Translations under genes and position numbers: made by a program
The notes under the pieces: model-generated
Told to the model about the DNA's origin: nothing
What the model saw: only the letters and a program-made list of their open reading frames with translations
The model's database searches: none
Assembly: GCF_900111565.1 (NCBI RefSeq)
Contig: NZ_FOIK01000001.1
Location: forward strand, 1,085,309-1,149,308
Source of the DNA: Paenibacillus sp. NFR01
GTDB taxonomy: Bacteria > Bacillota > Bacilli > Paenibacillales > Paenibacillaceae
Length of the DNA stretch: 64,000 bases
Reading direction: 5' to 3'
Part shown: piece after piece, positions 43,423-53,114 of the stretch
Position numbering within the stretch: position 1 is the stretch's first letter
How the letters are laid out: each line of letters begins with the position of its first letter

Positions 43423-46400
43423 TCAATTGTTGATCGTCACCGTGAATCCTTGCTGGATGTAGTTGATACTCGGATTGGCAATATTGCTGGTTGTCAGATG
43501 ATTGAATGTGGCCGAACCGTTGCCTGTATACGTGTAAATTGCCGAACCTTTATGCTGGCCGGAGAACCGTGAGGTCACGACGCCGTCGAGCCCCGTACCG
43601 TTGATATTGATGTTGTTGAACACGATGTTCTCGAAGCCGCCGCTGTATCCGAACTGGATGGCGTCGCGCTGCGTGTTCAGGATGTCGATGTTCGTAAAGG
43701 TGACGTTGCGGATCGCATCATTCGACGCCTCGAGATCAATGGCTCCGCGTTCGCCGCCATATAGGTCTTTGCTCGTTCCGCTGTTGATGATCGTCGTATC
43801 CGAGAATACGATGCCGGTGTTGTTCTGGAAGTGGTATCCCGGGAACACCGTATTCATGCGGATGCCGGAGCCACCAACCGTGTCGATGATCAGGTTGTGA
43901 TCGGCTTTGTGGCCGCTGCCGCCAAAGAAGGCAATCGCTGCCGCACGCCAGTTGTTCTCAATGGTATTGTAGGAGAACGTGTTGTTGACGCCGGCCGGAG
44001 CGCCGTTGGTGTTGCTGGTCCAAACCGCCAGGCCATCGTCGCCGTTGTTGCGGATGCTGCTGTTGCGAACCGTCGAATTGCTGGTGCCTTGGGAGAAATT
44101 GATGCCATCGGCCAGATTATTGCGGATCCTGCTGTTCTCGACGACGAGGCCGTTGGCATAAATTGCCGGGGTATGCGCGTAATCCCCTACCCACATGCCG
44201 CATTCGAAATGCTCGACCCATACGTCGTGAATGATCGAATTACTGCCGAAATTGTCCATGAAGCCTTTGTAAATCGCGTTTTGGCCGTAACGCGAACGCA
44301 GGTTGGAGTTCATGTACACATTGCTGAAATCAAGCTTGCCGGAAATCCGCAGCGAAATCCCGCCTCCGGCGGCGTTGGCGTTCGTGAATTGCAGATTCGT
44401 ATGCCAGTAACCGGCGCCCGTAACGGTGAGGTTGTTGATCATGCTGCTGGCCGAGCCGATCTCCCACATATTGCCGAGGTTGAACGTACCCGCCGGAATA
44501 TACAACGTTTTGCCGGCGGCAACGGCTGCGGTAACTGCGGATTTGAACGCGGCCAAGTCGTCGCCGTTGTCATTGGCAATGGCGCCATAATCCGCAACGG
44601 ATACTGCATTGGCCGGTTTCGCGACTGCTGCCGGTACCGGTTCAATCTCGATGAAGTCCACGCCGTATTCCAGCGCGTCACCGTTGTTCTTTTGGATTTT
44701 GATCGTATCGCCCGGTTGAAGCGCCGTATCCAGCTTGAAGTGCACTTCGTCGAAGCGGAATAGCGGTCGTCCGGCACTCGGCGTATCGCCCGGCATATCG
44801 CCGGAGAAGTACTGCCAGCTGTAATAGGAGGTCAGCGAAACCGTTTTGACCTTCGTTCCGTTGACATAGACATCAAGCGCACCGGTGCGGCCCATGCCGT
44901 CCGAGGAATCCGGCAGCGTGAAGCGCATCGTCACGCCCGCTCCGCCCTGTCCTGCCCGCACGTTCCATTGCAGGAACGAGCCGTTCGATGGAAGCGCGAT
45001 ATAGCTTTGGCCGGAGGCTTCCGAGGCGATCTGATCCTGGTCGAAGGTCGGTGCCGATTTCAGCGCGGCTCCCCCTCCGATCGTCGCATCCTGGGTATCG
45101 TACCGGCTGTACGGTACGCTGGCCCCGCGCTGCGCATAGACGACGAGATTGGCCGTGGAAGTATTGTTGGTTTGCTTGGCGGCGACTTCGTTGCCGTCCG
45201 CAGCAACGGTAGTCGTTACCGTATAAGTGCCATTGACCGCGCTCCATGTTCCGGTAATCGGAAGGCTGACGGAAGCGCCGGCAGCCAAGGCTCCATTATA
45301 CGAACCGCTGAAGGTTTGCAGCGTTGTACCGGAAGCATTTTTAAGGACAAGCGTAATTGCATGCGCGCCGCTGGCGGAAGCAATCGTTCCCTGATTGCTC
45401 AGATTGACGGTGAAGGCCACCGCGTTGCCGGCAACAGGTGTCGATGGCGACCAGGTGGTAGCAGCCACAAGGTCCGAGCTGGACACCGGCGTTACCGCCA
45501 GTGAAGCGGAGCTTGTAAAGCTGTTGTTGCCGTCATTTTGTTCAATAACGGCATTGCTTTCGTCGACCTTGGCTGCAGCGGTATACGTTCCGGCTGTTTT
45601 AGCCCCAACGTTGTAGCTTACTGTCGTAGACGCGCCAGCGGCCAGCGTTCCGACTGCGGCGGAACCGGCCAGCTCGTTGTTCAGATAAAAGTTGACGGTG
45701 GTTGCGGCGGCGCTGGCGTTACCGCTATTCGTCACGGTAGCGTTCAGCGTGATCGGATTCGTCTCCACCGGAGAAGCCGGCGTCCAGTTCAACCCGGTGA
45801 TCGTCAGATCGGGATTCGGTGCCGGAGTACCATACACCTGGAATTCGGCTACTTGCCCTGCAGGCGCGCCGGTATTGGAGATAAAATTCAGCTGCAGCCG
45901 TTTCACGGTGGCCGTCACCGGTATCGTTACGGTATTGCCGGAGGCCGGGTTGAAGGTATAGGCTGTAGCAGATACCAGATTGCTGAAGGATGTGGTGTTC
46001 TGATCATGGCCGAGCACCTGGATGGTTTGCGTGCGGATTCCCCACTCCGTCGCCGGATTAAGCTTCAGCACGATGGAGGTAATATTGTAGTTGGCGCCGA
46101 GATCGAGCGTTAGCGTACTCGGGTTCCCGCTTCCTTCCCAATAGGTACCGGTATTATTGTCATTGGCATTGGATGCCACAAACGACTGTGTATAGGAAGA
46201 CGCAGTGAGCGTCTTGCCCGGTGCGATGTTGCTGCCCGGCGAAGGCGTTGGTGTTGCCGTAGGCGTCACGGTCGGCGTAGGCGTTGCCGTAGCTGTAGGC
46301 GTTGGCGTGGCTGTAGGCGTGACAGTAGGCGTAGGTGTCGGCGTCGTACCGCCGGCGCCATAGATCTCCAGCTCCGACAATTGGCCGGCTGGCCATCCCG

Positions 46401-46866
46401 TATTCGCCGTGAAGCTCAAACGCACATACCGCGTACTGGCAGCGGCGAAATTGATTGTCACGGAGTTTCCGGACACCGCCGGATTAAACACATAACCAGC
46501 GGAATTGACAAGGGTCGAAAAATTGGACCCGTTCGCGCTGCCTTGAACCGTCAGCGTTTGTGTACGCGTCTCCCAGCCGGCAGGCAGCTTCAGCACGATC
46601 TGGTCGATGCTGGTGCTACTACCAAGATCGATTTGAATCCAACCTGGAAAAGCGTTATTAACGCTCTCCCAATAAGTTGCTTGATTGCCGTCATTCACGT
46701 TGCCTGGGCCGTAGGTCTGGGATTGACCGCTGGCGGTAACGGTTTTGCCGAGCGCCAAATTGCTTCCGCCCGCAGCTTGTACCGGCGACGGATTGCCGGC
46801 CCCGAACACCAAAGTAGAAATAAGCATCGCTGCAATCAGCGACCAGATAAAAAACCTGTTGCGCAT
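43423..46866 (-). CDS. secreted GH87-like alpha-1,3-glucanase (mutanase/mycodextranase), multidomain
   Basis: 1147 aa. Signal peptide (residues 1-31, ends PVQAA). Discoidin-type (F5/8 C) domain about 35-170, Thr-Pro linker about 172-212, second discoidin domain about 213-348, two CARDB domains about 352-570, a CBM6/35-like domain (about 575-745) and a C-terminal parallel beta-helix catalytic domain. DS-linker-DS-CBM-catalytic order recalls the GH87 alpha-1,3-glucanases of Bacillus circulans/Paenibacillus. Acidic residues in DGINFSQG and NNGDDGLAVW are likely catalytic. It would degrade alpha-1,3-glucan of fungal walls or dental-type biofilm polymers. Family assignment from architecture and motif memory. 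Confidence 0.82.
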   Translation of the reverse strand: MRNRFFIWSLIAAMLISTLVFGAGNPSPVQAAGGSNLALGKTVTASGQSQTYGPGNVNDGNQATYWESVNNAFPGWIQIDLGSSTSIDQIVLKLPAGWETRTQTLTVQGSANGSNFSTLVNSAGYVFNPAVSGNSVTINFAAASTRYVRLSFTANTGWPAGQLSELEIYGAGGTTPTPTPTVTPTATPTPTATATPTPTVTPTATPTPSPGSNIAPGKTLTASSYTQSFVASNANDNNTGTYWEGSGNPSTLTLDLGANYNITSIVLKLNPATEWGIRTQTIQVLGHDQNTTSFSNLVSATAYTFNPASGNTVTIPVTATVKRLQLNFISNTGAPAGQVAEFQVYGTPAPNPDLTITGLNWTPASPVETNPITLNATVTNSGNASAAATTVNFYLNNELAGSAAVGTLAAGASTTVSYNVGAKTAGTYTAAAKVDESNAVIEQNDGNNSFTSSASLAVTPVSSSDLVAATTWSPSTPVAGNAVAFTVNLSNQGTIASASGAHAITLVLKNASGTTLQTFSGSYNGALAAGASVSLPITGTWSAVNGTYTVTTTVAADGNEVAAKQTNNTSTANLVVYAQRGASVPYSRYDTQDATIGGGAALKSAPTFDQDQIASEASGQSYIALPSNGSFLQWNVRAGQGGAGVTMRFTLPDSSDGMGRTGALDVYVNGTKVKTVSLTSYYSWQYFSGDMPGDTPSAGRPLFRFDEVHFKLDTALQPGDTIKIQKNNGDALEYGVDFIEIEPVPAAVAKPANAVSVADYGAIANDNGDDLAAFKSAVTAAVAAGKTLYIPAGTFNLGNMWEIGSASSMINNLTVTGAGYWHTNLQFTNANAAGGGISLRISGKLDFSNVYMNSNLRSRYGQNAIYKGFMDNFGSNSIIHDVWVEHFECGMWVGDYAHTPAIYANGLVVENSRIRNNLADGINFSQGTSNSTVRNSSIRNNGDDGLAVWTSNTNGAPAGVNNTFSYNTIENNWRAAAIAFFGGSGHKADHNLIIDTVGGSGIRMNTVFPGYHFQNNTGIVFSDTTIINSGTSKDLYGGERGAIDLEASNDAIRNVTFTNIDILNTQRDAIQFGYSGGFENIVFNNININGTGLDGVVTSRFSGQHKGSAIYTYTGNGSATFNHLTTSNIANPSINYIQQGFTVTINN
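46237..46349 (-). repeat. low-complexity Thr-Pro linker repeat within the GH87 gene
   Basis: Imperfect tandem units of GTAGGCGT/GTTGGCGT-type sequence (plus strand) encode a TPTPT/ATPTPT linker. The length of such tracts can change by slippage; in frame here. Confidence 0.85.
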
Positions 46867-47123
46867 GATTAACCTCCTCGGATAAATTGCGAGTCAAGTA
46901 GAACCACTGCGGATTCATTGTTGATAGCGGTTACATTTTTACGCATGAAGCGTTGATGATCTGGTTAAGCACCGGTATTCGGAACATGATCACCTACTTT
47001 CGCATGAAATGGGAGATGCTGGATGGCACAAACTGATTATAGCAGTTGCTCCGGCAAGCATAAGAAGCGTTTCTACGCAGAAGATGGCTGTTGCTATGAT
47101 GTTTCAGGCATCTGCCCTAATAG

Positions 47124-47165
47124 AAAAAAACTGCCTGATAACCGCATAACGGCAGCAGACAGTTT
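47124..47165 (-). terminator. terminator of the GntR-ABC operon
   Basis: On the minus strand AACTG..CTG and CAG..CAGTT pair around a small inner loop, followed by TTTTTTTC. It begins about 10 nt after the permease stop. The rest of the gap to the GH87 gene (46867-47123) holds no gene I can support. Confidence 0.7.
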
Positions 47166-47174
47166 CTTTTTTCA

Positions 47175-47825
47175 TCAAATATCTTTGGAGGTATATACAT
47201 GCAGCGAGATCAGATAGGAGGCATAAACGACAACGGCACAGCCGAGAACCGTAAGGACCAGTTGAATACCGGCGCCGGACGCCCCTGTTGTCATCCAAGT
47301 ATCCAGAGCAGGAAACCAGTTCCTGAGATTGGCAAAGGCGGAAGCGCTGAACATGATCGACATGATAAATACGAGGTTCACCACCTGTGCTCCCTTTTGC
47401 CCCAGCCAGTAATGAAGCGGCAAATAAATTGCGGCCAAAACCGCGAATACTACGGCAAATACCACGGTCTCCCGCCAAGTCAATAACGACCACTCTTTAC
47501 CTATGGCCCCGGCGACGAAGGTCAACGCCAGCGTGCATATGATGCTGAACACGGCGTATGGTATCAGTGCCAAATATTTGGCCCGGACCACAAGGCAGCG
47601 GCTTACCGGCAAGCTGGCCACAAACCGCAGATTGTGATGCTGCACATCCAGAGAGCATGAATTCACGAGCAGCAGCATTGCCGGAAACAGTGCGAACATC
47701 GTCAGGCCAGTCGCATCCGTAAACAACCCCATGATGACGTAATAGGGAATGAAGATCAGCAGCATTTTCTGGATCAGCACGAAATCCTTACGGATCAGAA
47801 GATAAGCGCTAGACATGGGAAGCAC
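47175..47825 (-). CDS. ABC-2 type permease
   Basis: 216 aa with six hydrophobic segments, the membrane part of an exporter of the ABC-2 family (YLLIRKDFVLIQKMLLIFIP at the start, SLPVSRCLVVRAKYLALIPY as the coupling-helix region). It overlaps the ATPase gene by 17 nt and is last in a GntR-ATPase-permease operon, the layout of Bacillus ytr-like systems that respond to cell-wall antibiotics. Confidence 0.85.
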   Translation of the reverse strand: MLPMSSAYLLIRKDFVLIQKMLLIFIPYYVIMGLFTDATGLTMFALFPAMLLLVNSCSLDVQHHNLRFVASLPVSRCLVVRAKYLALIPYAVFSIICTLALTFVAGAIGKEWSLLTWRETVVFAVVFAVLAAIYLPLHYWLGQKGAQVVNLVFIMSIMFSASAFANLRNWFPALDTWMTTGASGAGIQLVLTVLGCAVVVYASYLISLHVYTSKDI

Positions 47826-48678
47826 TTCCCTTCACGGAAAAATACATAATCTCTTCGAGCGAAGGATTTTCGCAAATGCCATGATCCTGAAAATAACGTT
47901 CCGACTCCGCCTTCCGCTCCGCCAGGCCTTCAAACCCATGGGCATTCTCGCGCAAGCCCACGAACATCCGGCGCACATCGTTGTCCAGCAGCTCTTTTCC
48001 GCCCTTAACGAGCATATAGCGCTCCGCCAGCGCATCCTTCGTTTCATGGAACACGACCCGACCTTCGTTCACAAAAACAATGTAATCCGCAATCCGGTCC
48101 AAATCGGTCGTGTTATGCGTCGAGAATAGGATCGATTTCCGTTCATCCTGGAGCTGCTCGCGGAGCAAATCAAGCAGTTCTCTGCGAAAAACCGGGTCGA
48201 GTCCCGAGGTCGGCTCATCCATGATCAGCAGCTCCGCGTTATGGGAGAGCGCGACCGCCAGCGAAAACTTAATCTTCATCCCTTTGGACAAATCCTTGAT
48301 CTTCTTGCCGGGCGGCAGCTTGAATTGCTCCTCGTACATCTGGTATGTATCTTCGTTCCAGGAACTGTAGAACGGGGCGATAATCTTCTTCATCTGCTTG
48401 ACCGAAAGCTGCTGGTAGTAATAGCTTTCATCCGAGACATAACCGATCCGGCCTTTGTGCTCGGCGTGATCCACATCGGTCTTTTGACCAAACAGCTTCA
48501 CCTCGCCTTGATCCGGGCGGACCATTCCCATCATCATCCGGATCAAGGTGGTTTTGCCGGCTCCGTTAGGCCCGATCAATCCGGTGATGTATCCGGTATG
48601 TATGCTCAGGTTCACATCCTGCATCTGAAAACGTTCGTAACTTTTGTTCAAGTCGTTCAGTTCGATACAATAGTTCAT
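47809..48678 (-). CDS. ABC transporter ATP-binding protein, YtrB-like
   Basis: 289 aa. Walker A GPNGAGKTT, signature LSKGMKIKF (where LSGGQ is usual), Walker B LLIMDEP, and H-loop FSTHNT are present. It powers the adjacent permease. ATG 48678 is about 9 nt after GAGGAGG; ATG 48687 touches that site. It begins right at the end of the GntR gene, indicating one transcript. Confidence 0.9.
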   Translation of the reverse strand: MNYCIELNDLNKSYERFQMQDVNLSIHTGYITGLIGPNGAGKTTLIRMMMGMVRPDQGEVKLFGQKTDVDHAEHKGRIGYVSDESYYYQQLSVKQMKKIIAPFYSSWNEDTYQMYEEQFKLPPGKKIKDLSKGMKIKFSLAVALSHNAELLIMDEPTSGLDPVFRRELLDLLREQLQDERKSILFSTHNTTDLDRIADYIVFVNEGRVVFHETKDALAERYMLVKGGKELLDNDVRRMFVGLRENAHGFEGLAERKAESERYFQDHGICENPSLEEIMYFSVKGSASHV

Positions 48679-48679
48679 A

Positions 48680-49057
48680 TTATGCATCCTCCTCGCATAA
48701 AAGCTTCAGCATGTCCGCCAGCTCCGCGTATTCCATGCCCAGCTGCCTGCTCTCCTCGATGATTTCCTTCAGCCGGCCCTCCAGAAGCCGCAGCCGCTGT
48801 TCCCGGATGTACTCCGTATCCGCTCCGGAGACAAATGAGCCCTTGCCCACGACCGAATTGATCAACCCTTCCCGTTCCAGCTCCTCATATGCCCGTTTGG
48901 TCGTGATCACGCTGATCTGCAGCTCTTTGGCAAGCTGACGGATCGAGGGCAGCGGCATCCCGGATGAGAGTTCGCCCTGCAGAATCATTTGGCGGAACTG
49001 AACGACAATCTGGGCATAGATCGGCTCACCCGATGTGCTTGATATAATTATATTCAT
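48680..49057 (-). CDS. GntR-family regulator, YtrA subfamily
   Basis: 125 aa: a GntR winged helix (EPIYAQIVVQFRQMILQGEL, LPSIRQLAKELQISVITTKR) followed by a short two-helix C-terminal tail, the YtrA subfamily with no separate ligand domain. Members repress their own ABC transporter operon. ATG 49057 (MNIII) matches the family N-terminus; an ATG 12 nt upstream is in frame. A palindrome overlapping the -10 element (49092-49114) is the likely operator. Confidence 0.9.
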   Translation of the reverse strand: MNIIISSTSGEPIYAQIVVQFRQMILQGELSSGMPLPSIRQLAKELQISVITTKRAYEELEREGLINSVVGKGSFVSGADTEYIREQRLRLLEGRLKEIIEESRQLGMEYAELADMLKLLCEEDA

Positions 49058-49091
49058 GGCAAACCCCATATCTCTGTGATTAATGTAATTA

Positions 49092-49132
49092 GTGTACATA
49101 TTTAATATATACACTATTCTGAACAGTGTCAA
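49092..49132 (-). promoter_or_regulatory. promoter and operator of the GntR-ABC operon
   Basis: On the minus strand TTGACA (49132-49127) and TATATT (49109-49104) are 17 bp apart. A 23-bp inverted repeat, GTGTACATATT-T-AATATATACAC (49092-49114, one mismatch), overlaps the -10. This fits autorepression by the YtrA-type regulator. Confidence 0.75.
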
Positions 49133-49216
49133 TGCCGCGATGCGAGAAATGGGCTTGGCCCCGGATAAAACCGCCCGTTCTTTTCCATATTAAAAATGCT
49201 GAACGGAGGTGAGCCA

Positions 49217-49387
49217 ATGCCTAAAAACAATTCCGACGCTAAATTAAGCCGTGCCAACAATCATGCGGACAATAAAGACAACCGGTACGATGCCGCGCAT
49301 CTGACCGACGAACCGGAGCCGCTGAAGAACAGCAAGCTGGCAGACTATGTGCCAAGCCTGAATAACGTACCCAAAAACGAAACGTAA
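49217..49387 (+). CDS. small hydrophilic protein of unknown function
   Basis: 56 aa from ATG 49217 with GGAGG 9 nt upstream. The product is very rich in Asn, Asp, Lys and Ala with no hydrophobic stretch, and probably disordered (MPKNNSDAKLSRANNHADN start). A strong terminator follows. Composition resembles small spore-associated proteins of Bacillales, but I do not recognise a family. Confidence 0.65.
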   Translation: MPKNNSDAKLSRANNHADNKDNRYDAAHLTDEPEPLKNSKLADYVPSLNNVPKNET

Positions 49388-49392
49388 GCATG

Positions 49393-49442
49393 AAAAAACA
49401 CCTGACAATCGCCTTCATGGGCAGTTGTCGGGTGTTTTTTTT
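49393..49442 (+). terminator. terminator of the small protein gene
   Basis: ACACC-T-GACAA pairs with TTGTC-G-GGTGT around a loop, followed by eight Ts. Confidence 0.85.
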
Positions 49443-49569
49443 ACCTATGGTTGACTATCCTCCAAAAAAATGAACGCCGGACCTTAGAAATCAGATATAA
49501 TGGGAGGAGTGTATACATAGACGAATCATAGACAATTGAACATTCATAACTTTTAAAAGGAGCCATCCG

Positions 49570-49968
49570 ATGACTTACCAATCTTATGACCAGCAGCAAT
49601 ATTTCAGCCCCCCTCCGCCTCCGCCGCCCCCGGCTAAAACCAACGGGAAATCCATCGGCGCACTGGTGCTCGGCATTCTGTCCCTGATGATTCCGTTTGT
49701 CGGATTCCTGCTTGGAATCATTGCCATTATTCTGGCTTCCATCTCTTTCAAGGAAATCCGCATACGCTATGAGCAGGGCAAAGGCATGGCCATCGCCGGT
49801 CTGGTTACCGGCATTCTCGGCACGCTGTTTGGGCTCTTCCTAATCGCCGTAATCGTCATCTCTTTGATCGTTGCAGGGTCGGAGACGTATAACAATTTGA
49901 ATGATTATTACAACAATAATTACAACAATATCAACTTCAATTCATTTAATAGCCTTAATGATATTTAA
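49570..49968 (+). CDS. DUF4190-type small membrane protein
   Basis: 132 aa. A proline-rich start (SPPPPPPPPAKTNG) is followed by the DUF4190 pattern: one hairpin span pair (IGALVLGILSLMIPFVGFLL, GIIAIILASISF), a GKGMAIAGLVTGILG turn, another span, and an Asn/Tyr-rich C-terminal tail. Function unknown. AAGGAG lies 8 nt upstream of the ATG. Confidence 0.85.
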   Translation: MTYQSYDQQQYFSPPPPPPPPAKTNGKSIGALVLGILSLMIPFVGFLLGIIAIILASISFKEIRIRYEQGKGMAIAGLVTGILGTLFGLFLIAVIVISLIVAGSETYNNLNDYYNNNYNNINFNSFNSLNDI

Positions 49969-49986
49969 GCGATTTATGCATACAGC

Positions 49987-50030
49987 AAAAAAAGCCGATG
50001 CCCGGAATTTTTCCCGGCACCGGCTTTTTT
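49987..50030. terminator. bidirectional terminator
   Basis: AAAAAAGCCG..TGCC..GG pairs with CC..GGCA..CGGCTTTTTT around a short T-rich loop. It lies between the convergent DUF4190 and response-regulator genes. Confidence 0.85.
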
Positions 50031-50047
50031 CATGTTTGGCCAGCCCA

Positions 50048-51259
50048 TCAGCTTTGCGGCGGACTCGCTTTGGTCATTTGAATATTCATATCCTCTTGCT
50101 GACGGTATTCCGTTGGCGTCAATCCGAATTTCTTGCGGAACATTTGGGTAAAATGCCGCATGTCCTGATAGCCCACCCGCTCGGCAATCTCGGCCAGCTT
50201 CAGCTTCGGATTGAGCAGCAGCAGTTTGGCCTGCTCCAGGCGGAGCGAGGTAACATACTCCTTGTAGCCCAGACCCGTCTTCTGTTTGAACAGCTGGCTG
50301 AAGTACGCCGGGTTCAGGAAGACCACCGAAGCCATCTTCTCTAGCGACAAATCCTCGCCGAAATGCTCCTTGATATAATGCAGCGCCACATCGATTGCCT
50401 TCTCCCCGCTGCCCTTCAGCGGCTCCAGCTCGAAAGCCTGCGAAGCAGAGGCCTCGCGCATCCGTTTGACGGTCTGCGGAACGGTATTGATGTCGCTGCT
50501 GAGTCCGGAGTACAGGATCTGGAACGGTATCTTCAGATAATGCGTCAGATGCGAACGCACCTCTTCCTGGAACTGCTCCACCCGCGCATCCTCGTGCAGC
50601 GTAACCAGGCCGATCAGGCTTTGCCGGTCATGGCTGACCACGAAACCGTGTCCATGCAATTCAATGAGTTCGGTGAGGACATTCTCCACGATAAAATGCT
50701 CCAGCCGCACGCTGCGTTCCGAATCGTCCAGCAGAATCATCACCAGGTAGAAATCCCGATAATCCTCCACGAAGGAACGGATATCCAGGTTACCGATATC
50801 GAGGCCCGACGCCAGCCGCTGAAACACGCCCTCGCGCAGAAAACGCAAGCTGGCCCGCAGCCGTTCGCCCTGTTTCGTAATATCGCTGTCCCGCTGAATT
50901 TCGGCGGCCAGATTGTTGATCAGTTCCTCAAGCTTAGGCTTGCCGATCGGCTTAAGCAAATAATCCCGCGCGCCGAGCCGGACCGCCTCCTGGGCATAGG
51001 CAAACTCGCTGTGCGCCGAGATCACCACCCATTTCACATAGGGATATCTGCGTTTGGATATCTTCATGAATTCAAGCCCGCTCATTCCCGGCATTAATAT
51101 GTCGGTCAATACGATATGAATCCGGTTTTCTTCCATAAATTTGACCGCTTCTTCCGCCCGTTCCGCAACAAACACCTGATAATCGGGAAAAATATGGCGG
51201 ATGGTGCGTTTGATGCCTTCACGGATCACCCGTTCGTCATCGGCGATGAGAATGTTCAC
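50048..51259 (-). CDS. YesN-type response regulator (REC + AraC HTH)
   Basis: 403 aa. The receiver domain has ADDE near the start and the phosphorylatable Asp in VLTDILMPGMSG (about residue 54), the Lys in YLLKPIGKP. The C-terminal AraC-type double helix-turn-helix (YFSQLFKQKTGLGYKEY, IAERVGYQDMRHFTQMF, GLTPTEYR) binds DNA. GTG 51259 follows GGAGATC by 8 nt and is 1 nt after the kinase stop. It probably activates the neighbouring sugar transporter in response to the kinase. Confidence 0.93.
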   Translation of the reverse strand: MNILIADDERVIREGIKRTIRHIFPDYQVFVAERAEEAVKFMEENRIHIVLTDILMPGMSGLEFMKISKRRYPYVKWVVISAHSEFAYAQEAVRLGARDYLLKPIGKPKLEELINNLAAEIQRDSDITKQGERLRASLRFLREGVFQRLASGLDIGNLDIRSFVEDYRDFYLVMILLDDSERSVRLEHFIVENVLTELIELHGHGFVVSHDRQSLIGLVTLHEDARVEQFQEEVRSHLTHYLKIPFQILYSGLSSDINTVPQTVKRMREASASQAFELEPLKGSGEKAIDVALHYIKEHFGEDLSLEKMASVVFLNPAYFSQLFKQKTGLGYKEYVTSLRLEQAKLLLLNPKLKLAEIAERVGYQDMRHFTQMFRKKFGLTPTEYRQQEDMNIQMTKASPPQS

Positions 51260-51260
51260 G

Positions 51261-53033
51261 CTACTGATCTCCTTCCGATTGGATCGGGAGCACGATGGCC
51301 ACCCGTGTACCTTCCCCGGGCGAGCTCGCAATTTCAAGCCCATAGCGCTCCCCGAACATATGCTGGAGGCGCCGGTGCAGGTTCAGCAGCCCGATGCCGC
51401 CTTTACCGGTTTCCTTGAGGTTTTCTTTTGCGGCCCCGTCGATTAACGATTGCTGCAGACGCTGCAGCTGCAGCTCATCCATTCCGTGGCCGTTGTCTTC
51501 CACGATGATTTTAAGCACCTGGCCCTCCGCTTCGGTGTACACCTTCAGCACGCCTTGGCGGCCCAGGGATTCCAGACCGTGTTTGACTGCATTTTCAATG
51601 ACCGGCTGCACGGTCATCTTCGGCACGCGGATATTCATCCAGCGCTCCTCAATCTCCTTGACGATGACCAGCCGGCCTTCCAGCCGGATCGAGATAATCT
51701 TCAAATAATGTCCGATCTGTTCCAGCTCTTCGCGGAGCGTGACTTCCATGCCGTCATCCCATTGGCTGCTGTAGCGGAACATCGAGGACAACGACAACAC
51801 CAGCTCGCCGAGCTGCTCGTTGCCTTCCTCGTCCAGCATCCAGTAGATCATATCCAGCGTGTTATACAGGAAATGCGGGTTTACCTGGGACTGCAGCGCG
51901 TGCAGCTCGGCGTTTTTCTCGCTGACCGAAGATAGCTTGACCCGCTCGATCAGCTCCTCGATTCGACGGACCATCCGGTTAAAGGACGCGACGAGAATGT
52001 TGATCTCCTGGTATGAAGCGACGCTCAGCATACCCCGGAAATTACCGATTTCGACCTGCTTCATCTCCCGCACCAGCTTCTTGATCGGCGACGAAATCGT
52101 CTGCGACACGATGGAAGCGATTAACGTGGAGACCAGAATGAGAATGGAAATGACGATCAAGAGATACCGCTTCATCTGCATGGATTCCACATTCAGGTCT
52201 TTGTTCGGCGTAATGCTCATAATCCACCAGTTAACGAAAGAAAGCTTCGACGCCACGATCAGCCGGTCCTTCTCCTGATCTACGACAACATCAGCCGTAT
52301 TTTGCAGCTCCGGGAATTTCTCGTCGTCCAGTGTCGTATCGATGGTCGATGACACAAAACGGCCGTCCTGGGACATGAGGTATACCTGACTGTTATCGCT
52401 GAGCTTCAGGTTGTCCAGCGCGTCCAAAACCGGTTGCGGATCCATTTCATACAGTACGATCCCGATCGGCTTATGCTCGTTGAGATCGTAAATTTGCCGT
52501 CCGAAGGCAAAGACGGGCTTCTCCTCCACCTGATCGATCAGCGAATGCTGATACACGCCCAGCCAAACCATTTTTCCGGAAGAAGATTGCAGTTCGCCGT
52601 ACCAATCCTTGCTGCGGTAATCCGGATCCACTACATTGAGATAATTGCCGTAATTGTAAATCTTCCCTTTGTCCGTGATGACATGGATGCCGATAAGATC
52701 ATCCCGGGAATAAAAAATGGAACCGATGATATTCGTAATAGCGCGTTCATTGATGTACTCCACTGCCGGTTCATCCGTTGTTTCGTTGAGCAGGCGAATC
52801 ATCTCGAAGTTGTTGCTGAGCGACTTGGACATCGAGTCGTAACCCTTATAAAGCAAGTTAAACAGCCCAGCGGTCTGCGAGACGTTTTTCTGCGACAAAT
52901 CGCCGATCTTTTTATGCATTTGATCCGAAGTCCGGTTATAGTACAGCAGGCTGACAATAAGCAGAATTCCGGACATGCAAAAAAGGAACAGCAGAAACAA
53001 CCGGTGATGGATGGAGTGAAAGCCGCTACGCAT
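51261..53033 (-). CDS. YesM-type sensor histidine kinase
   Basis: 590 aa: first span about residues 10-30, a large extracellular dCache-like sensor, second span near 290, HAMP domain (ISSPIKKLVREMKQVEIGNF), His_kinase domain with the phosphoacceptor in NPHFLYNTLDMIYWM, and a HATPase_c with VIENAVKHGL and GGIGLLN. ATG 53033 follows GGAGGAAG by 6 nt; the frame is open to 53102. It forms one operon with the response regulator. The ligand is probably an external sugar or the transporter's binding protein. Confidence 0.93.
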   Translation of the reverse strand: MRSGFHSIHHRLFLLFLFCMSGILLIVSLLYYNRTSDQMHKKIGDLSQKNVSQTAGLFNLLYKGYDSMSKSLSNNFEMIRLLNETTDEPAVEYINERAITNIIGSIFYSRDDLIGIHVITDKGKIYNYGNYLNVVDPDYRSKDWYGELQSSSGKMVWLGVYQHSLIDQVEEKPVFAFGRQIYDLNEHKPIGIVLYEMDPQPVLDALDNLKLSDNSQVYLMSQDGRFVSSTIDTTLDDEKFPELQNTADVVVDQEKDRLIVASKLSFVNWWIMSITPNKDLNVESMQMKRYLLIVISILILVSTLIASIVSQTISSPIKKLVREMKQVEIGNFRGMLSVASYQEINILVASFNRMVRRIEELIERVKLSSVSEKNAELHALQSQVNPHFLYNTLDMIYWMLDEEGNEQLGELVLSLSSMFRYSSQWDDGMEVTLREELEQIGHYLKIISIRLEGRLVIVKEIEERWMNIRVPKMTVQPVIENAVKHGLESLGRQGVLKVYTEAEGQVLKIIVEDNGHGMDELQLQRLQQSLIDGAAKENLKETGKGGIGLLNLHRRLQHMFGERYGLEIASSPGEGTRVAIVLPIQSEGDQ

Positions 53034-53114
53034 ATGACTTCCTCCCTCGTGCACCTGATTCCTGCCGCTCCTATTATAGCGCCTAAGCAAAATTTTTAGC
53101 AATGCTTCAGTTTA

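Noticed and set aside
46237..46349. CRISPR-like tandem repeat
   Set aside because: The repeat units are 6-18 bp without unique spacers and encode an in-frame Thr-Pro linker of a secreted enzyme.
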